Of a stretch of DNA of 64,000 nucleotides, positions 36,002-47,452 are shown piece by piece (position 1 is the stretch's first letter; each line of letters begins with the position of its first letter). The stretch is taken from positions 58,512,039 to 58,576,038 of the forward strand of contig OY997593.1 in assembly GCA_963921825.1 (NCBI GenBank). The letters are read 5' to 3'. This DNA comes from Erodium maritimum (lineage: Eukaryota > Streptophyta > Magnoliopsida > Geraniales > Geraniaceae). The position numbers and the translations under genes are program-made. The notes beneath the pieces were generated by a model. The model saw only the letters and a list, made by a program, of their open reading frames with translations, ran no database searches and was not told the DNA's origin.

Positions 36002-39000
36002 AATGATGACGAGTCCTAACCTTTGTGCAGTCCAAAAATCGAATCCCGCAAAGGAGACACACGCGTAACTTAGCTCTCTCAAACTTCACACGTCTTATTT
36101 GTTGTCGTCGTCGGTGGCTCTCGCAGGTCCGGCCACAGGAACTGTCGGTGCGGCCCCGTCCTCCGACAGACCTTGCTTTGTCCGATGTTGGCTCTTCTTC
36201 TCCTGCTTCAGCCATTTTCCGGTCTTCCAGCTCTGTTTGCTTCTCCGGCCAAGGGAACCTCACGAGTTACACCTCCATCTACGGCCACAGATCGGAGCTC
36301 ACCCTCCGTCGTCGTCCGCTGCCTCCGTCCGCCTCCGCCGCCCTCCACGGAACAACTCCTCCACCTCCACGACCTCCCCCAACCAGATCTGTCTCCCAAC
36401 ACCCTTCCCCGATCAGTTTCAACCCTCTCCTGCCCGCCTTCATCATGTCTCTGGCTAGACCCGACCTCCCCTCATCGCCCCCACGTTTTTCAACCCCTTC
36501 CCCGACCTTCAAGGGCCAGATCTGTCACCCACCATTTTCCCCCAGTCTAATCAACCCTCCTTCGCCCGTCTCCGGCCATTCTCCGGCCAGAACCGACTTC
36601 CCCTCTCCGCCTCTAAGTCTTTCTGCCTCTGCCCCAACCCCTTTCACCAACGGACGACGTTCGGCTGCCCAGTCCCCATCCATCTTTGTCTCCCAATGAC
36701 TCATCCTCCTCCTCCTCCGACTAGGACTCCCTATCACGCTTCTCTTCCGGCCAATCGGTCAGATATGCACCTAATTTTTATCATAACACCCCAGTCCGAG
36801 CTGTTTAGCCGAGCTCTTGCTTATCGTGTTTACCTGGTTAGATCTGTGCACCAGCCCTTAGCGGATCAGATCTTCACCCGTCGACGCCGCCCTCCTCGCC
36901 TCGATCCCAATCCCAGACTTCAGAGCTCGGTCGCGAGTAGTGTTTGTTTGTCGTTGTGGTTTATGTTATTTAGGTTATTTTGTTGGTTGTATTTTGTTGT
37001 TCTCCCTATCGGATCCCCGTTTGGTGTGACTACTGTCTTTGGTGACGTGTCCAGTCGGGTCTTTCTTTCAACGAATCTATCCGGAGAGTCGATAAGAAAT
37101 ACCGACTTGGTAGTTGTTGTTTATCTAGGCGCTGCGTCGCCTTTTAGAGAGCTATTGTCATGCCCCAAATCCGGTTTTGACCGGACTCGAGACGTGAACA
37201 GAAAACGATAAATAAATAATTAAAAGAAAAGCTTTTCTAAAGTAAACTCCATAAACATAAATTACATAAAATCATTTTAAGAGTCCACAATTATGAAAAT
37301 AACTGGAAAATAAGTCAAACAAGTCAGTACGTCTCTAGAATAATCCTCGATTCCCAAGGAGCTCCCGAGCCTTGAGACCACCCCTAGGCCTACTCAAAAG
37401 TAAACATGTACAACAGTATAACAAGAAAAGGGATGAGCTTACGCTCAGTAGGGAAAAGCAGTAAAGTAAAATAACCCTGTTACAGTATAAAATCAACTAG
37501 TTCAAGTAATCCGGGTTTAACAATTAGAACGATTAAACGAAAGAGTGATGTAAATATAAATCAAAAAGTTCCAATGTCTTAAATAAGTACCTCTCGAGGG
37601 AAACAACGGAAAGTAAAGATGTAATGATTTATAGAAAATACTACTCAAGGGCATCGGAGGAAAAAGAATAACTTTATCAAAGGATTACATAAAGAAGCAC
37701 ACAAATACTGAGATATTCCAACATCAAGTTTCGGGACTCTGATCCGTACACTGACTGTTACATCATGTTTGATTGCCCCTCGATCCGGAGGAAACACCAT
37801 CGTCGGGATTTCCGGAAAAGTTCTATAGGAACGCACGTTCTCGGAAGTCCCTGAAAATATCCCCAAAGGACCATAATTCATCGGGACCAAGTAAGTTTCT
37901 CCATAACACGTAGCATTGGAATAATACAGTAAAGTATGGTGCCGGAACAACCGTCGGCCTCAATCTTCCCGGAACACGAAGCATCGGGGTGGAACTAGTC
38001 CTTCCGGAACACGAAGCATCGGATAGGACAATAATATCACGTAGCATCGGGGTGGGACCAATCTTTCCGGAACACGAAGCATCGGATAAGACGGTAATTC
38101 ACCACACCGGAATATCTTTCGGTCTAGGCCTTCCCGGATCACGTAGCATCGGGATAGACAACAATATAAACGAAACGGACCAGCATACCGTTCAGTAAGT
38201 AAGCATCAAAGGCACTCAATTTCCGACAGGGCACAACACACAACTCATACAAATCACCAAGCTTACCGGTATACTTACCAACCACAATCCATCGATCTAT
38301 CACTCACACGATCATACCATTTGGCACAATCAATTACACTAAATCATTCATTCAAGCATTCATTCAACATTCATTCAAGCATTCGTTCAGCAATCATTCA
38401 ATCACAAGCATCACAATTGATCTAGTTAGTTAGACTATTATCTTAACCTAAATGCTAATCAAGAACGACATGTGAGGCAACCATAAACAATCCTAAGGCT
38501 CATCACGGCCATTCTGCCAGCACGACAATTTCCCGAGTATTGAAAGCGGTTTAAACTAGTGAATCACATCCAACATGTTACTAAGACTCGTCCGATTATT
38601 ATTATAATTGAAAAATGGTTATTCTAATGAATCACATCTGATATGAAATCTAGGACCTTTCCGGTTATTATTATCCTATAGGCATACTATCAACGTTATT
38701 TAAATTATCAGAGGAGTTTAATACTTTTCCCTACCTCAATGACGAACCAACAGCTGCGTTTCCTAGCTGCTGACGACCGGGCCAACTCCGTCTTCTCAGG
38801 CAAAGTCCAAGTTCTCGGGCAGGGTCCAAGCTTGGGTTCAACTCCGGTCTGCTCGGGCGAAGTCCAAAACTGTTTTTTTTGCAGGTAACAATTACAATCA
38901 AACCCGGTACAGTTCAAATTAAAAACAACGAGTTGTCTTTTAAACTCGAACGGGTCAAAAGCGGGATTATACGGCGAATCGGGTTCGAGCACTCTGGCCC

Positions 39001-40340
39001 CGAACACCAAATTCGGTACACGTTTCCCGAAGCACGAATCAAGAGACACGTGTTTCGGAGCACGATTCCTGAGGTACGGGTTCCAAGGCACGAATCCCGA
39101 GACATGTGTTTCGAGGCACGGTTCCTGAGGTAACCCGTTCAACGTTTCCGCTTTTATTCCCATTCTAAGTCCGATTAAAAGTCCGTTTTAAACGTTCCAC
39201 GTTCAACAAAATTGAGGTTCTAATTTTCCAAAGTTCCAGAATCTGATTTTAATTACAACAGTTTTGAAACCAACTGATTTAATCATTGACTGATTTCAAT
39301 TTCGTTTCTTTCAAACCATTAATTTCCGTTCAACTCGCCAAGATTTCAGAAGAAAAAAAGTCGATTCCAACAATGCCCAGATCCGAAAAACGCTCGGGAA
39401 AATAAAACAAAGAGAGGGAGAAATGCTCGGAAATGAGCCCGGCCGGCCACCGGAGAAAACACAGCCGGCGAACGAAACCTCACGGGTTCGGTTTCTCACC
39501 GTGGGGAAAAATCGTTGGCAGACGGTGGTTGAGGTCTCGGGGTCTTCTCGCCTCAGATCTGACGGTACGGTTCCGTCCCAGATCTGGAGGCGTGATGGCG
39601 AGATTGGGAAGCTCGGACGGCGATGGGGAAAGTGGTGCAGCAGAAAAGGAAGAAGCGGCGTGAGGGAAGAAGAAGCTCGGAGACGGGGCGGTACCGGTGG
39701 GCTTGGGCTGACGAAGACGAGGGAGAGAGGGGACCGGTCGGAGAGAAGGTTGGGAGAGGAGGTCGGGATGAGAACGGATGGCGATGTTCGAGCTGGAGAG
39801 GTGAGAGGGAGTCGGAGATGGGGGTTGTGTGGCGGCAACGGCGGGATCGAGCAGATGAGAGGGAGAGAGAGTCTGTGCGTGAAGACGAAGAAAAGAGAGG
39901 AAGAGAGGTTCTGAAGTCGAAACCCTAGCTTTAGGTTTATATAGGGTGGGCCGGTGCAACCGGGCTTCAGGCGGAGATGGGCTGCACGGCCCAAGACGAG
40001 ACTTGGCTGGGTCAGCCTGGCCTGGCCGGGTCTCCTGGTCGGGTCTGGTCCACCCGACCCGGTCATTTCCCTTTTTTTTCTTTTCTTTTTCTTTTTCTTT
40101 TGAAGTCGAACCAATTTTCCCACTCGATTTCCACCTACGACATTGCAAGACGATAAAATTTATATTTTACTTCTTTAAATTTAGTCGGTCTTTACAGCTA
40201 TTCATCTCGATGGTTGTCTCACGAGTTCCCGAAATGACCAGTGGATGCAACGCTTATGTTTCTTTAGTTTGTGGTTCGGCATGTAAGATTTATTCATCAT
40301 TAATGAATCATTCTTTTCAAAAAAAATGATGACGAGTCCT
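36002..40340 (+). mobile_element. non-LTR retroposon with TSD, split by a solo LTR
   Basis: aatgatgacgagtcct is found at 36002-36017 and 40325-40340, the right copy following an A tract. Without the internal LTR the insert is about 1.26 kb. It starts with a GC-rich, Pro/Ser-rich open region (about 36100-36700) like the 5' part of plant LINEs, and ends with a LINE-like T/G-rich 3' region. It has no endonuclease or reverse transcriptase, so it is non-autonomous. The open frames at 36025-36699 are not credible host genes. Confidence 0.85.
37151..40201 (-). mobile_element. solo LTR of a Ty3/gypsy element with 5-bp TSD
   Basis: LTR 37156-40196 (3041 bases), on the minus strand TGTAAAGACC...GGCATGACA, flanked by gctat on both sides (37151-37155 and 40197-40201). 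No internal domain remains, so an element recombined between its LTRs. It is homologous to the LTR at 32512-35189. The minus strand has a TATA-like ctatataaacc at about 39937-39947, some 250 bases into the LTR, followed by a GC-rich leader. Open frames inside (up to 270 codons at 39311-40123) are low-complexity and not protein-like. Confidence 0.93.
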
Positions 40341-40877
40341 TTTTTAAGTGTAAGAAATCGACTCTCTCTTCAAAGATTGTGTACGATGGAGTAATATTGT
40401 CTACTAATTTACTTTCAAATCATCTTCAATAGTAGATTAAAAAAATATTGTGACAATCATTTTTCATCCGTCAACCAGTAAGAGCATCCACAATGTATGG
40501 GTTGGGAGTTGGCGGTAAGAACAAAAGAAAGAGAGAGAAAGCAAAAAATAAAAGAGAAAAATCATTTAAATAATGTTGGTGGTAAGAGGAGGTGGTAAGT
40601 TCACAGCTGGCGCTTACCGCCAACGGAGAGAGATTTGTGAAGAAAAATGTCACGAACAGTCAGCATGAACATGCTAGCATTGTAAGGGTGTTGACTGTAA
40701 GGCTAAAAATATTAATTTAATATTCTAACAGTCAGTCTTACCACATTTTGCTTTAATCTTTAGTGGTATTTTTGTTGTTGACTATTTGTTGTGGTTGCTC
40801 GAATTAATTAACATTAAACATAACATATCAATAAATTTAAATGTGAACCTTAAAACTATCTTTAATTGATAATTAAT

Positions 40878-42112
40878 TAAACCTACAAAATTAAACCGTC
40901 TGTTTGGTAGGGATCTTCAGGTCCGAGATGCTGAGGCGTTGGAGGAGATAAGGGTCCGCTTGGTTATGATTCGACTGGTACGCGAGCGCCCAAATTCGTT
41001 GGCCTAGTCTTGGGATTCGAGAGGGTTCTCGGCAACTAGAGATTTTCAGGTTGTCACTGGTTGGGTGGATTATGAGGCCGCACCTTAGGCTTCTGTGATC
41101 TGGTATGCCCCTATTCTTCCCAAGATCCATTTGTTTGTATGGTTGTTTTCTCATGATGGGGTTCCCACTATATCCTTCTTGGTGGATGGGGGTGTGTCAA
41201 TTACGTTAGTTTGGTGGAGGTGTGTGATGTGTGGTTCAGGTGGGGATGACTCTATGCACTTGTTTGTTGCTTGCTCATGGACCTGGATGGTATGGTCTCA
41301 GGTCTTTGGATGGTGGAGAGTCGTGGGTGTTCTTCCGTTGTCACCAGCTCTTTTTCTTGAGTCTTGGACCTCTCTGGTGGGATTACGGAGGTTGAGGTCT
41401 GAGTGGACTGGTATCGGGTTGTTATGTCTTTTGGCATATTTGGCTAGAATGCAATCGTCGTGTCTTCTCAGGGTCCGTTTCCATTGAACCAAGCATTCTT
41501 CTAGCTAGGGTTCAACAGGGATCCTTTTCCAGCACGAGAGCGGTTGGCCGTCATTTTACCTTCCTCGATTGGATCAAGTCTCCGACTGATGCGTTGACTA
41601 AGAGCGCCTAAGGAGCGTTTGAGGATTGTTGTGTCATGTTTGAGGAGTTCAACACTTTTCCCCACTCCTCTTCGGTGGTTTCTCTTGCTAGGTCTGGTGA
41701 GTGCTTGTTCAAGAGTCGTCTTGGAGTTGCTTTACCTTAGTGGGTTGCGGTGAGTACTTGTTCCGGAGTCGCATTTTGGGTCCGATCTTCCCATTTTTAG
41801 GTGGAGGATCATGGGTCACTTAGCCTTCTTGAGGCCAGAGGATCCACCTGTGTGCTCTCTTGTGGTACTGTTCACTAGTCCGGTCAAGGTTGTCCGAGCG
41901 GTCCCCTAAGGCACTGTTCGCTAGTCTGGTGGGATTGTGGTTGTTGTGGTGGACTGGGTGGTTGTTTTCTCTTGTACTCTTTGTTGCGTTTACTTTTTGG
42001 GCCGGCTTTTTGTTGAACTTTGTTTTGGTGGTTGTGATTTCTATCCCATAACCCACACTTCCTTTTGTAATACATTTAATTCTCTCTGATAAAAAAAATA
42101 AACCTACAAAAT
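40878..42112 (+). mobile_element. 5'-truncated LINE with 14-bp TSD
   Basis: taaacctacaaaat stands at 40878-40891 and 42099-42112, with tgataaaaaaaa just before the right copy. The 1.2-kb insert holds only the 3' part of a LINE. Truncation at the 5' end with poly(A) and a duplication is the normal outcome of target-primed reverse transcription. Confidence 0.92.
41095..41487 (+). pseudogene. LINE zf-RVT C-terminal fragment
   Basis: Reads IWYAPILPKIHLFVWLFSHD, VPTISFLVDGGVSITL, CVMCGSGGDDSMHLFVACSW and TWMVWSQVF. The pattern W-x-P-x-PKI-x-x-F-W-x-x-x-H, then CxxCG and HLF-x-x-C, identifies the zinc-binding region after the LINE reverse transcriptase. There is no start codon context, and the 5' part is absent. 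Confidence 0.85.
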
Positions 42113-43189
42113 ACATCAATAACTAATAATTATCAAAACATACCAATAAATTTAAAATTGATTTTTTTTAAAGTAAAATAATTGGTTTAAGAATTAAAAT
42201 TATAAATATAAATATTTTAGAAATAGAATTATATACTAAAATAAACATTTTTTATAAAGTTTAAACTTAATATTATTTATGTTAAATGAATTAAAATAGT
42301 AAATGAAAAAATGTCAAACGAATTATATATAATAAATTGAAAAGAATAAGAAAATATAAAAGAATAAGATAGCTAATATAAAAGAACAAGAAAATATAAA
42401 AGAATAAGAGAATTTAAATAAATAGAATAATAAAATATATAAGTGTTCTCCGCCAGCGGTAGATGTTGTCGGCAATGTAGCCATCGACATCCTCCGCAAG
42501 CACCTAAATGACCGTGAACCGCCAGCGAGCCGCCGTCGTTTCGTCTCCGCCAACAACAAACTGCCAGCGAAACGCCTAGCGTTGGAGATGCTCTTAGCTT
42601 TGTTTTCACTTTCCTAATTACAACTTACTTTTGAGACAATTCCCAATTGTGAACTAACACGTTTTTACAAGGAATAATGAAATACATAGAAGTTAACAAA
42701 ATTGTTAGTTTCTTGTGTAAAATGTCGAAAATGCCCTTTAATCTAACTCATATTGGTTGACTTTTCGTGACAATTCCCAACTACGAACTATCACGTTTAT
42801 GGATTAAATATTTTCTTTCAAAATTTATTCTATAATAAAAAAATATTAGATATGATTTTTCTTATTTTAAATATATAAAATTATATTTTATTTTTATGGA
42901 TTAGATATTTTTTCACAATTTCTTCTTTGATAAAAAATATATCATATTTTATTTGAAAATATAAACATTACATAAATCAAAAAATAAAATGGATGAGCCA
43001 CTCTCTGTCTTAATCTCCAATCTGCATCGGCTTCAATTATCTCTAATCTCATCTTTATCTTATTCTCACAAAAAAGACCAATATTTATAGATTTCGATCG
43101 TCCTCACACATTCCCCAATGGATGAACCATCATCAAATCCAGAAGCCCAAAGCTTTCACACCCCCCTTGATATTTTCTTATTTTAAATA

Positions 43190-45216
43190 TATAAAAATGG
43201 GTTATATACTTTTTGGTACCCTTATGTTCTGTCAACGAACGATGTGGTACCCTTTTGAATTTTTATTCCAATTTGGTACCCTTATGTTCGGTCCACGAAC
43301 GTTTTGAGTTACTGGGTTAAAAAGCTAACAGAATAATATGAAATGACCATTTTACCCTTATATTGATTTAGTTGACTTTTGACTATAATATAAAATGACC
43401 ATTTTACCCTTATATTGACTTTTGACTTTATATTTAAACTTATTTTTTAATAAGTTTTTTTTCATAAAAATAAATAAATTTATTTTATTAATTTTTTTTA
43501 TAAAATTTTTATTTTAATATATTTTTCGAATTTATTATTTATTATTTTCTGAAATAATTAATAATTGTTAATTTTTTTTTGAGAAGAACAGATAATATTA
43601 TTAATGGAAAATGAAATAGGTTGACGAGCACATAATTGTACCTATCTTACAGGATAGAATCCAACTAAAAACAGAAAGCAATAACATAAATCTAAAAGTT
43701 GTTCGATGCTTAGGGGCGGTTGAAGGGGGATATCTGCGGTAGCATCCAGCGGAACCCTGGATACCGATACAGCATAATTCGACCAAATGGCACTGGCCGA
43801 GCCAGACAAGTGAGAGGGGAATACTGGTGGACTGCCATCTCCCCCGGTGAGTCAGCGTGCGTCGTCCTCCCTTAACTGATAATGTTAGGGCTCCTGAACG
43901 CGGGATTGCTGACACCGGACTGGTAGGGGAGACAAATAACGACTATCGATGGTACCCTCGCCATATGTTCGCCAAGAAGGGGTCACAGTCGACCACCCAC
44001 TTCCTGGGCCACCTCGGACTCATTCTTGGAGGCGGGGGTGCTTGCCCCCCCCCCCCGCTGCTACATGTGAACCTCCATCTGACGCCGCTGAACACTGTGT
44101 CAGAACCTGGCCCGCCACATAACCCAGGCCCACGCCTGCAGGTCCAAACGGCCCACCACCAGGGAAAACCCTAGAGGGTTTCGTCCCCGATGCTGCTTCC
44201 GTATCCTCGCCGATCGACGTATGGTGATGGCCGACGTTGTAGACAGTTGCAACCGCCATATTCGCTTCAAGCCCGGAAAACACCTTACCGGGAGTACATT
44301 ATGCCGTCGCCACAAGAGAAGGGGAGACACACGAAGCTACAAACCATAATCCTTTTGTAGACAGAGCGAGCACAGACAGAGGACCACGTCGTAGCATCGT
44401 CACCAGCTCTGCAAATCAGGGTCTGATGCAGGAGAGAATACATACCCATGGAGCTTTTTCGACAGCGAAGAAGAACCAAAAGCTGCAGTTTCCCGCTTCA
44501 ATGCCATGGCCAAAACCTCTGGCGGCTGATTTGGCCATCTTCCTTTTGTTGGCTGCCTGAGAAAACGAACTGCCATCATCGCCGGATGATGACCACCATG
44601 ACATAGAACGAAAAGAACCGTCCAAAACTCAAGCAGAACCAATTTGAACCACACCTGCAACGCTCCCATGAACCAGCAAAGATCCCTGTACGGCTCAACC
44701 ATGTTGAGCAAAGCCAAATATCACCAGTGAAAAGCACCAGCGGCGGCGGAAAAAGAGAGCCCTAGCCTTTTTTAAATTTTCTAAATAATCTATAATTATA
44801 TTTTTTTTAATTTTCATTTTTCTTATAAAAATAATCTATTTATTTATTTATTTTATATTTTTTCTTATTTTTTTATTTTTTCTTCATTTTTTCATTTTAA
44901 TTATTTTTATTTTTTACTTTTAAATTTTTTTAAATTTATTATTTATTTGTTGTATTATAACTAAGGGTATAATGGTAATTTTGTCTATCAAATTTATAAG
45001 CTTAAAATAAGAAAGGATAAAATCATCATTTCACACCCCACTTAACTTCACATGACTAACTTAGAGGAATATTCTGTTAGTTTTCTAACGGAATACGCCA
45101 CTTCCGTCCGTGGGCAAAACAAAAGGGTACCAAAATTTTCATTTTAAACATAAGGGTACCAAATCGTTCGTGGACGGAATATAAGGGTACCAAAAAGTAT
45201 ATAACCCTATACAAAT
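43190..45216. mobile_element. Mutator-like inverted-repeat element, copy C (2009 bp)
   Basis: The element is 43199-45207, flanked by tataaaaat and tatacaaat (8 of 9 identical). Both ends start GGGTTATATACTTTTTGGTA. The arms repeat ggtacccttatgtt and gtccacgaacga, then reach a core with gttagttttctaacggaata. It sits inside the tandem array. Its middle carries an unrelated retroposon on the minus strand (about 43572-44770). No transposase is seen. Confidence 0.9.
43572..44770 (-). mobile_element. minus-strand retroposon fragment inside copy C
   Basis: Begins on the plus strand with a T tract (43572-43580), the expected mark of a minus-strand poly(A) tail. The interior is much GC-richer than copy C and has minus-strand frames such as EVLAMALKRETAAFGSSS and MFSGLEANMAVATVY then SRVFPGGGPFGPAG. 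These look like the 5' part of a LINE or a captured gene, broken by frameshifts. I do not recognise the family. Target duplications were not resolved. Confidence 0.5.
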
Positions 45217-47452
45217 TATATTTCATTTTTATGGACTAAATATTTTTTGCACAATTTTCTTTAATAAAAAATATAATCTTTTATTTAAAAATATATAAAA
45301 GTACATAAATAAAAAAATAAAATGAATGAGCCACTCTCTGTCTTTATCTCTAATTTGCATCGGCTTCAGCTATCTCTAATCTCATCTTTATCTTATTCTC
45401 ACAAAAGAAAAAACAATATTTATAGATTTCTATAGTCCTCCCACATCCCCAATGGATGAATCATCATCAAATCCAGAAGCCCAAAGCTTCCCCACCACCC
45501 TATGATTTTTTTTAAATATATAAAAATTATATTTTATGTTTATAGATTTTTTTTCACACTTTCTTCTTTAATAAAAAAATATCATGTTTTATTTAAAAGT
45601 ATAAAAACTAAAAAAATAAAATGGATGAGGCACTTTCTGTCTTTATCTTTAATCTTCATCGGCTTCAGCTATCTCTAATCTCGTCTTTATTTTATTCTCA
45701 CAAAAAACCCAATACTTATAGATTTCAATCGTCCTCACACATTCCCCAATGGATGAATCATCATCAAATCCAGAAGTCCAAAGCTCCCCCCCCCCCACCC
45801 CCACCGCAATGATTTTTCTTATTTCAAATATATATATATAAATTATATTTTATTTTTATGGATTATTTTTTCCACATTTTCTTCTTTAATAAAAAATATC
45901 ATATATTTAAAAATATAAAAATTACATAAATAAAAAACTAAAATGGATGAGGTACTCTCTGTCTTTATCTCTAATATGCATCGCCTTCAACTATCTCCAA
46001 TCTCATATATATCTTATTCTCACAAAAAAAACAATATTTATAGATTTCCATCGTCCTCGCACATTCCCCAATGATTGAATCATCATCAAATCCATAATTC
46101 CAAAGCTTCCACCCTCCTGATATTTTTTATTTTAAATATATACAAATTATTTTTTATTTTTATGGATTAAATATTTTTTCACAATTTTTTCTTTAATAAA
46201 AAATATCATATTTTATTTAAAAAATATAAAAGTACATAAAAAAATGAATGAGCCACTCTCTGTCTTTATCTCTAATCTACACCTACTTTAGCTATCTCTA
46301 ATCTCATCTTTATCTTATTCTCACAAAAAAAAACAATATTTATAGATTTTCATCGTCCTCACACATTCCACAATGGATCCCCCCCCCCCCCCCCCCCATG
46401 ATTTTTTCTTATTTTAAATATATAAAAATTATATTTTATTTTTATAGATTAATTTTTTTCACACTTTCTTATTTAATAAAAATATCATATTTTATTTAAA
46501 AATATAAAAATAAAATAAAATGGATGAGACACTCTCTATCTTTATCTCTAATCTGCATCAGCTTCAGTTATCTCTAATCTCATATTTATTTTATTCTCAC
46601 AAAAAACCCAATACTTATAGATTTTAATCGTCCTCACACATTCCCTAATGGATGAATCATTATCAAATCCAGAAGTACAATGCTCTCTCCCCCCCCCCCC
46701 CTCCCCGCATGATTTTTCTTATTTTAAATATATATAAAATATATTTTATTTGTATGGATTAATTTTTTTTCACATTTTCTTCTTTAATAAAAAATATCAT
46801 ATTTTATTTTAAAATATAAAAATCATATAAATAAAAACTTAAATGGATGAGGTACTCTCTGTCTTTATCTCTAGTATGCATCGACTTCAGCTATCTCTAA
46901 TCTCATCTTTATCTTATTCTCACAAAAAAAACCCAATATTTATAGATTTCCATCGTCCTCACACATTCCCCAATAAATGAATCATCATCAAATCCAAAAT
47001 CCCAAAGCTTCCAGCCCCCCCCCCCCCCCCCCCCCAATCGCAGCTTGTGTACCGAAACCCCTAATTTCCATCTTCATTTTGATTCAAAGACAAACTTGAA
47101 TCACAACTCGTGTACCCAAACTCCTTTCATCATCTTCCTAACATTTTATGAGTTCTCCGGTGAGATTCGTTCAGACCCGGTCGTGTTGCAGACAATAACA
47201 CTCTTGTGATTCCTCATTCGTGTAAAAAGTGGATAGTTCACTATTATGAATTATCATGAAAGGTCAGCCAATATGGGGACAAATCCGCCATTTAGGAAAA
47301 TGTTATTGTGCACATGACTAACACGTGTCCAAAATCTAGACGACGATGCCAAAACAAACAGATTTCGTTAGTCAGTGTAAAAACGTGATAGCTCACAATT
47401 GGGAATTGTCACGAAAGGTAAGTCTCATTTAGGAAAGTGGAAACAAAGCTAA

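Larger units (their letters stand above)
40476..42597. mobile_element. MITE-like element with GAGCATC termini
   Basis: The left end reads taagagcatccacaatg and the reverse complement of the right end reads taagagcatctccaacg. Near the arms are matching words about tccgccaac/gttggcgg. Termini of the form TAAGAGCATCTCCAACG are widespread in plant DNA transposons. With the inserted LINE (40892-42098) removed, about 0.9 kb remains, AT-rich and non-coding. I could not set the target duplication, so the superfamily is unassigned. Confidence 0.6.
42800..47036. repeat. tandem array of about 310-bp units, at least seven copies
   Basis: Each unit has an AT-rich part (ttatttttatggattaa-like and ttcttctttaataaaaaata), then atggatgagccactctctgtc, ctttatctctaatctgcatc, ttatagatttccatcgtcct, cacattccccaatggatga and a C-rich tail. 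The atg(g/a)atgag word lies at 42989, 45322, 45621, 45943, 46244, 46520 and 46843. Spacings within the right block are 299, 322, 301, 276 and 323. The first gap is larger only because element C is inserted. C homopolymers of about 10-20 end several units. Confidence 0.92.
42598..47452. mobile_element. large inverted-repeat element enclosing a tandem array
   Basis: The left arm (42598-42830) begins GCTTTGTTTTCACTTTCCTAA and contains gacaattcccaattgtgaac and acacgtttttac. The reverse complement of the right arm (47190-47452) begins GCTTTGTTTCCACTTTCCTAA and has the same words in order. Each arm carries two diverged copies of the gacaattccca...cacgttt phrase, the same design as the shorter 9-bp TSD elements. 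Between them lie about 2.2 kb of tandem repeats plus element C. No clear target duplication is visible, perhaps because the GAGCATC element abuts the left end. Confidence 0.6.

Noticed and set aside
36025-36699. Plus-strand Pro/Ser-rich open frame
   Set aside because: Three overlapping frames are open at once, a composition effect. The region is inside a TSD-bounded retroposon.
39311-40123. Minus-strand open frame of 270 codons
   Set aside because: It lies wholly inside the solo LTR leader, is Ser/Pro/Leu low-complexity and matches no family. GC-rich leader explains the lack of stops.
42800-47036. CRISPR-like array
   Set aside because: Units are about 310 bp with no short repeat/unique spacer alternation, and this is a plant genome. 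It is a satellite array.
42598-47452. 9-bp duplication for the large array-bearing element
   Set aside because: I compared flanks gagatgctc/gatgctctta with taaaactaag and shifts of these; none match, so no duplication is claimed.
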